NCBI GenBank assembly: GCA_937894565.1
Contig: CALBHK010000401.1
Location: 1 to 5,768, forward strand
Reading direction: 5' to 3'
DNA from: an uncultured Chlamydiae bacterium
GTDB taxonomy: Bacteria; Chlamydiota; Chlamydiia; Chlamydiales; CALBHK01
Length of the DNA stretch: 5,768 nucleotides
The notes beneath the pieces were generated by a model. It searched no databases and was not told the origin of the DNA. It saw only the letters and a program-made list of their open reading frames with translations. The position numbers and the translations under genes were made by a program. This document shows positions 2,840-5,768 of the stretch, one piece after another. The first letter of the stretch is position 1. Each line of letters starts with the position of its first letter.

Positions 2840-4230
2840 TACGGCTTTTTATGCGCAGGCTTTATCCGCTTTTAGTCGGGTTGGTCATTGGTGCCTGGAC
2901 AACTATTAGCTATGCGGCGGCCCCGATAAAGTCGTGGCCGAATATTTCGACGGCGCTTAGCGATTGTCAGAGAGCGAAGCCTGATCCGCTCGTTTGTTAT
3001 ATCGAAAAATATCCTGCTGATTCGCCGCCTCTTTCGGATTTGCGTTCGGTGCGTTGGACGTCAAATCAAGACGCTAATTATGGTTGGCGGACGTTTCTTG
3101 ATTGGCAGAATCCGACGTTGACTTGTGCTGCGGGGGGTGCGCCTGATCTTTCTAAGCCGCTAAATGATCAATGTCCTGACCCGCCTAAGGGTTGCGTTTA
3201 CCCGTTTGAGGAAATCGGCGGGAAATGTGTTGACCCGTGTCTCAAGGATCAGGGGAAAACGGTCCCTCTAACGGTGCCAGCGGAAGCGAGCCCCGTTAAT
3301 GTCTGTAATGGTAATTGTGAAATGACTGTTTCTAATGCGGATATACAAAAGGTTAAAGGTCCGGGCGGGAAGTTGTTTACTCGTGGCACGTGGGTTAATT
3401 CCGGCGCTATGGGGCGTTGCGATCCTCAGAAAAAAGCCAATGATCCTAATCCGCTGCCGGATGGCGAAAAGGATTCCTTGAATCCGCCGAATCCGGGCGC
3501 TTGTGCCGCTCAAGGTAAGAGCTGGATTGAAATGAATGGTGTTACCCAGTGTATTAGTCCGACGACGCAGAACCCTGTTGTGACTGAAAAAACGCAGGAG
3601 AAAACGCAGACGACGACAACCACGAAGCCGGATGGAACAACCGAGAACAAAAATCAGGTCGTTACCACAAAAACAACCGTTACTGATGACGGTGATGGCG
3701 ACCCGGATGTTACAACAACAACGACGACGACTGATTCTAACGGCAACAAAACGGATCAAACGAATCAGCAGACCAAAACTACGTTTTGTCAGGAAAACCC
3801 TTCCGTTCCGATGTGTAAGAAAAGCACATATGTTGATGCCGATTGTGTGAGCGGTACTGCTCCGACTTGTGACGGTGATGCCATCCAGTGCGCGACCGTG
3901 TCGCAAGTTCGCCAGTTGCGCTGCGCGTTTGTTGAGAAAACTGCGGCGTCGGATTTAGGGCTGGCGGTTGCCGCTGGTGAAGATCCAGACAAGGCGACGT
4001 TGCCGACGTCGTCTAATGCGAGAGAGGTCAATATACAAGGCATTCTCGAGGATGCGGCCGACGATAGAATTTTCGGTGCTGGTCAATGTCCGGCGGATTT
4101 AGTGTTGACCGTGATGGGTAAAAACGCTGTCGTTCCGTTGTCTAAAGCTTGTCCATATCTTGAATTATTCGGGAATGTTGTAGTTGCTGCGGCTATGTTT
4201 GCCGCGATGAATATTATTGGAAAGGGGTAG
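2821..4230 (+). CDS. Secreted pIII/TspB-like phage attachment (minor coat) protein
   Basis: This 469-residue protein is predicted to sit at the particle end, bind the host receptor or pilus, and anchor in the inner membrane before release. A signal peptide (basic MRR at 11-13, hydrophobic 14-29, cleavage near SYAAA, 30-34) is followed by a Cys-rich N-terminal region (to about 245), a Thr-rich linker (about 251-321, runs of five and seven Thr, acidic DDGDGDPD at 289-296), a second Cys-rich domain (323-368) and a C-terminal domain CPADLVLTV...PLSKACPYLELFGNV ending in a membrane helix (about 450-466). This order, with the C-terminal 'CP...C-Y-L' pattern, is that of pIII-like proteins including Neisseria TspB-type relatives. 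The start is uncertain: 2821 has GGTGG upstream, while 2851 gives a cleaner signal peptide. It is followed after two bases by the DUF2523 gene. The N-terminal domain probably determines host range. Confidence 0.85.
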   Translation: MDTFQLVRLFMRRLYPLLVGLVIGAWTTISYAAAPIKSWPNISTALSDCQRAKPDPLVCYIEKYPADSPPLSDLRSVRWTSNQDANYGWRTFLDWQNPTLTCAAGGAPDLSKPLNDQCPDPPKGCVYPFEEIGGKCVDPCLKDQGKTVPLTVPAEASPVNVCNGNCEMTVSNADIQKVKGPGGKLFTRGTWVNSGAMGRCDPQKKANDPNPLPDGEKDSLNPPNPGACAAQGKSWIEMNGVTQCISPTTQNPVVTEKTQEKTQTTTTTKPDGTTENKNQVVTTKTTVTDDGDGDPDVTTTTTTTDSNGNKTDQTNQQTKTTFCQENPSVPMCKKSTYVDADCVSGTAPTCDGDAIQCATVSQVRQLRCAFVEKTAASDLGLAVAAGEDPDKATLPTSSNAREVNIQGILEDAADDRIFGAGQCPADLVLTVMGKNAVVPLSKACPYLELFGNVVVAAAMFAAMNIIGKG

Positions 4231-4232
4231 AA

Positions 4233-4532
4233 ATGCCGGTTTTTATTGCTGCGCTTCTTGGCGGTCTGTTGCAGTTCGCCTCCTCTTTTGTCGGCCGGGT
4301 GCTGATTGCGTTGGGTGTCGAGTATGTGTCCTACAAAGGGTTTGAGACCACGCTTAATTGGATGGAACAGATGATGTATGACAACCTTAATGGCCTTCCT
4401 GCCGACATTATTAATATCGTTGCGTTGACGAAGGTTGACGTGGCGATTTCCATTATTTCCGGTGCGTTTTTAGCGCGTGCCACGCTTAACGGTCTGACGT
4501 CTGACACCTTTAAGCGGATGGTCATTAAATGA
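4233..4532 (+). CDS. DUF2523 family minor coat protein (pVI-like)
   Basis: This 99-residue hydrophobic protein caps the end of the particle with the pIII-like protein and helps release it from the membrane; the role is established for Ff pVI and inferred for DUF2523 proteins in the same genomic slot. Visible are an N-terminal MPVFIAALLGGLL stretch, GRVLIALGVEYVSYKGFET (21-39), a central amphipathic part with GLPADI (54-59), and the family-like ending KVDVAISIISGAFLARATL followed by NGLTSDTFKRMV. Hydrophobic segments lie around 4-18, 20-34 and 68-84. The start is supported by AAAGGGG five bases upstream. The gene is two bases after the attachment-protein gene and its stop overlaps the zot start (ATGA, 4529-4532). 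Confidence 0.88.
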   Translation: MPVFIAALLGGLLQFASSFVGRVLIALGVEYVSYKGFETTLNWMEQMMYDNLNGLPADIINIVALTKVDVAISIISGAFLARATLNGLTSDTFKRMVIK

Positions 4533-5653
4533 TTACGTTAATTACAGGCTTGCCGGGAGCTTGCAAAACGCTTTATACGCTTAATTTTGTTAAGCAGAAG
4601 GCGGAAAAAGAGGGGCGGCCGGTTTTTTATAACGGTATACCTGAGCTAACTCTGCCGTGGGAACAACTGGAAGATCCCGAGAAGTGGCACGAATTGCCCG
4701 AGGGCGCCATTATTGTTATTGACGAATGCCAGCGTGTATTTCGGCCTCGTTCTAGTTCTGCGGCGGTTCCCGTCCATGTCGAAAAATTCGAGACCCATAG
4801 GCATAAGGGCTATGACGTTTTTCTAGTTACTCAACACCCGATGTTGTTGGATGGAAATGTCCGGCGTTTGGCTGGTCAGCATTTCCATTGTGTTCGCACT
4901 TTCGGTATGCAGCGCAGCACAATTCATGAGTGGCAGTCGGTCAAGGAAAACTGCGACAAGCAGCGCAAAGATTCGGTTCGTCATGAATTCAGTTTTCCTA
5001 AGGAGGCTTATAACTGGTACAAATCCGCGACTATTCATACGCATCAAGCGCGCATCCCGGCCAAGGTTTTTTTCCTGCTTGCGGTGCCGTTCATTATTGC
5101 CTTCGCGATTTGGTACATGTACCACCTTTATCAGGTCAAGGCGCATCCAGAAAAAGACGTTAAAGCGCCAGAAACTGAGCAAGTTAAAACAGCGTCTACA
5201 GGCGGGGCCAGTTCGCCTGGACAAAATAGTGCGCGGCCGGGTTCGCCAGGATCACAATCAAAAACGCGCGGCGAGTATTTAGCGGATTATGAGCCGCGTC
5301 TGCCGGGTTTTACGCATACAGCGCCGGTTTATGACAAAGTGACGACGCCAGTTGAGGCGCCGATTCCTGCTGCGTGTGTGATGCCGACAAAAAAGACGGA
5401 AGATTGTCGGTGTTATTCGCAGCAAGCCACGCGTATGCCGATGGATTCGGGAACGTGTAAACAGATTGTCGAAAACGGGTTTTTTGTCGCGTGGCAGCAA
5501 AAACAGCCAGAACAGTCTAGGCCGGTATCGGTTCCCGCCGAAAGGGAGCCGCGTATAACGTTGATTCCTAATCCGGGCAATGGTCCGATTGCGGCCGGTG
5601 CTGGTTCTTCTCCATCTTCGTCTGGATCATCTTCTAAACCTTATGCGGGCTGA
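4529..5653 (+). CDS. zot: Zot-family phage assembly ATPase (pI-like)
   Basis: This 374-residue inner-membrane ATPase is predicted to drive extrusion of single-stranded DNA and coat assembly. The cytoplasmic P-loop domain starts with MITLITGLPGACKT: the Walker A motif at 7-14 has Cys12 where the usual motif has Gly before Lys13-Thr14. Walker B is IIVIDECQ (61-68), followed by RVFRPR and an LVTQHP sensor-like segment (99-104). One membrane helix spans about 179-200 (VFFLLAVPFIIAFAIWY core). The periplasmic part has a Pro/Ser/Gly-rich spacer (about 210-245) and a conserved module with YEPRLPG (254-260) and Cys283, Cys293, Cys295 and Cys310 (EDCRCYSQQATR ... CKQIVENGFF). The low-complexity C-terminus is rich in Ser and Gly (356-369). 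Length and order match inovirus Zot proteins. Its ATG overlaps the stop of the DUF2523 gene, and the poor ribosome site suggests coupled translation. No enterotoxin claim is implied by the name. Confidence 0.93.
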   Translation: MITLITGLPGACKTLYTLNFVKQKAEKEGRPVFYNGIPELTLPWEQLEDPEKWHELPEGAIIVIDECQRVFRPRSSSAAVPVHVEKFETHRHKGYDVFLVTQHPMLLDGNVRRLAGQHFHCVRTFGMQRSTIHEWQSVKENCDKQRKDSVRHEFSFPKEAYNWYKSATIHTHQARIPAKVFFLLAVPFIIAFAIWYMYHLYQVKAHPEKDVKAPETEQVKTASTGGASSPGQNSARPGSPGSQSKTRGEYLADYEPRLPGFTHTAPVYDKVTTPVEAPIPAACVMPTKKTEDCRCYSQQATRMPMDSGTCKQIVENGFFVAWQQKQPEQSRPVSVPAEREPRITLIPNPGNGPIAAGAGSSPSSSGSSSKPYAG

Positions 5654-5664
5654 TGTTGTAGCGG

Positions 5665-5714
5665 GTTGGTGGTGCGGCGGCAGGGCGGCTTCGCCGAACG
5701 GTTGCCGCACCAAC
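5665..5714. other. Long imperfect hairpin after zot; packaging signal/origin candidate
   Basis: Bases 5670-5678 pair with 5704-5712 (TGGTGCGGC against GCCGCACCA), continuing inward with two G-T pairs and a C-G pair (5679-5681 with 5701-5703). An internal loop and an inner hairpin (CGGC/GCCG, 5686-5689 with 5693-5696) follow. Skipping three bases, 5665-5667 can also pair with 5712-5714. No T-run follows. In Ff phages a comparable imperfect hairpin just after the last assembly gene is the packaging signal, exposed at the tip of the DNA-protein complex. Here it starts 12 bases after the zot stop. It could also be the zot transcript end or part of the replication origin. Confidence 0.55.
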
Positions 5715-5768
5715 AAAACGCGAAATATGTTTGACAAAAATGGTTTTTGTTACTAAAATAGTTAATAT
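5714..5768. repeat. Terminal direct repeat (circular join), right copy
   Basis: This is an exact copy of bases 1-55, including the TTGACA/TAAAAT promoter. It is best read as the same locus reached again around a circle. The right copy stops one base into the TTG codon at 55. Confidence 0.9.

Noticed and set aside
3268..3906. 212-codon open frame on the minus strand inside the attachment-protein gene
   Set aside because: Antisense shadow caused by the Thr/ACN-rich linker and T-rich codon use of the real gene; the product is Arg/Ile/Cys-rich without a domain.
4823..5282. Open frames on both strands (133 and 143 codons) inside zot
   Set aside because: They overlap the strongly supported Zot membrane and linker region and give Arg/Leu-rich sequences with no start signals.

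Overview
The window is a complete, or nearly complete, circular genome of a filamentous phage (Inoviridae-type), linearised so that its first 55 bases are repeated exactly at the end (1-55 = 5714-5768). The unique circle would be 5713 bp. The evidence is the gene set and order: a gene II/X-type replication protein, a small ssDNA-binding-protein candidate, several one-helix membrane proteins, a pVIII-like major coat protein with a signal peptide, a large secreted pIII/TspB-like attachment protein, a DUF2523 (pVI-like) minor coat protein and a Zot (pI-like) assembly ATPase. The + strand is visibly T-rich, with many codons ending in T, as expected for the packaged strand of such phages. The host is probably a Gram-negative proteobacterium; the sequence does not let me name the genus.

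Layout. (1) Early/replication unit, about 1-1740: a strong sigma70-like promoter at 18-46 with an inverted repeat inside it; a small protein of uncertain function (76-345); a 185-bp non-coding stretch with two strong inverted repeats (353-380 and 474-500), which is a candidate replication origin or control region; the Rep gene (531-1565); and a classical terminator at 1716-1740. A ribbon-helix-helix regulator gene lies on the opposite strand (1516-1704), under the 3' end of rep and its trailer. (2) Structural unit I, about 1761-2759: a second promoter (1761-1789), an ssDNA-binding-protein candidate (1851-2117), a 31-residue membrane peptide (2138-2233), a 90-residue membrane protein (2230-2502), the major coat protein (2517-2720) and a UUCG-loop terminator (2737-2759). 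(3) Structural/assembly unit II, about 2774-5653: a 21-residue hydrophobic peptide, the pIII/TspB-like attachment protein, the DUF2523 protein and Zot, the genes being nearly contiguous or overlapping. (4) A short intergenic region (5654-5713, continuing into 1-75) with a long imperfect hairpin, the best candidate for the packaging signal or part of the origin.

How it works together (established for the family, inferred here): Rep would nick and restart rolling-circle replication, the ssDNA-binding protein would coat the new single strands, Zot in the inner membrane would drive assembly, the coat protein would replace the ssDNA-binding protein during extrusion, and the small membrane proteins, the DUF2523 protein and the TspB-like protein would cap the particle. 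There is no secretin (pIV) gene and no integrase or transposase, so export probably uses a host secretin, and persistence is either episomal or through host enzymes. The most interesting items are the antisense ribbon-helix-helix gene under rep, the promoter-embedded inverted repeats, an altered Walker A motif in Zot (Cys in place of the usual Gly before Lys), and two very small membrane proteins that ordinary gene callers would miss.
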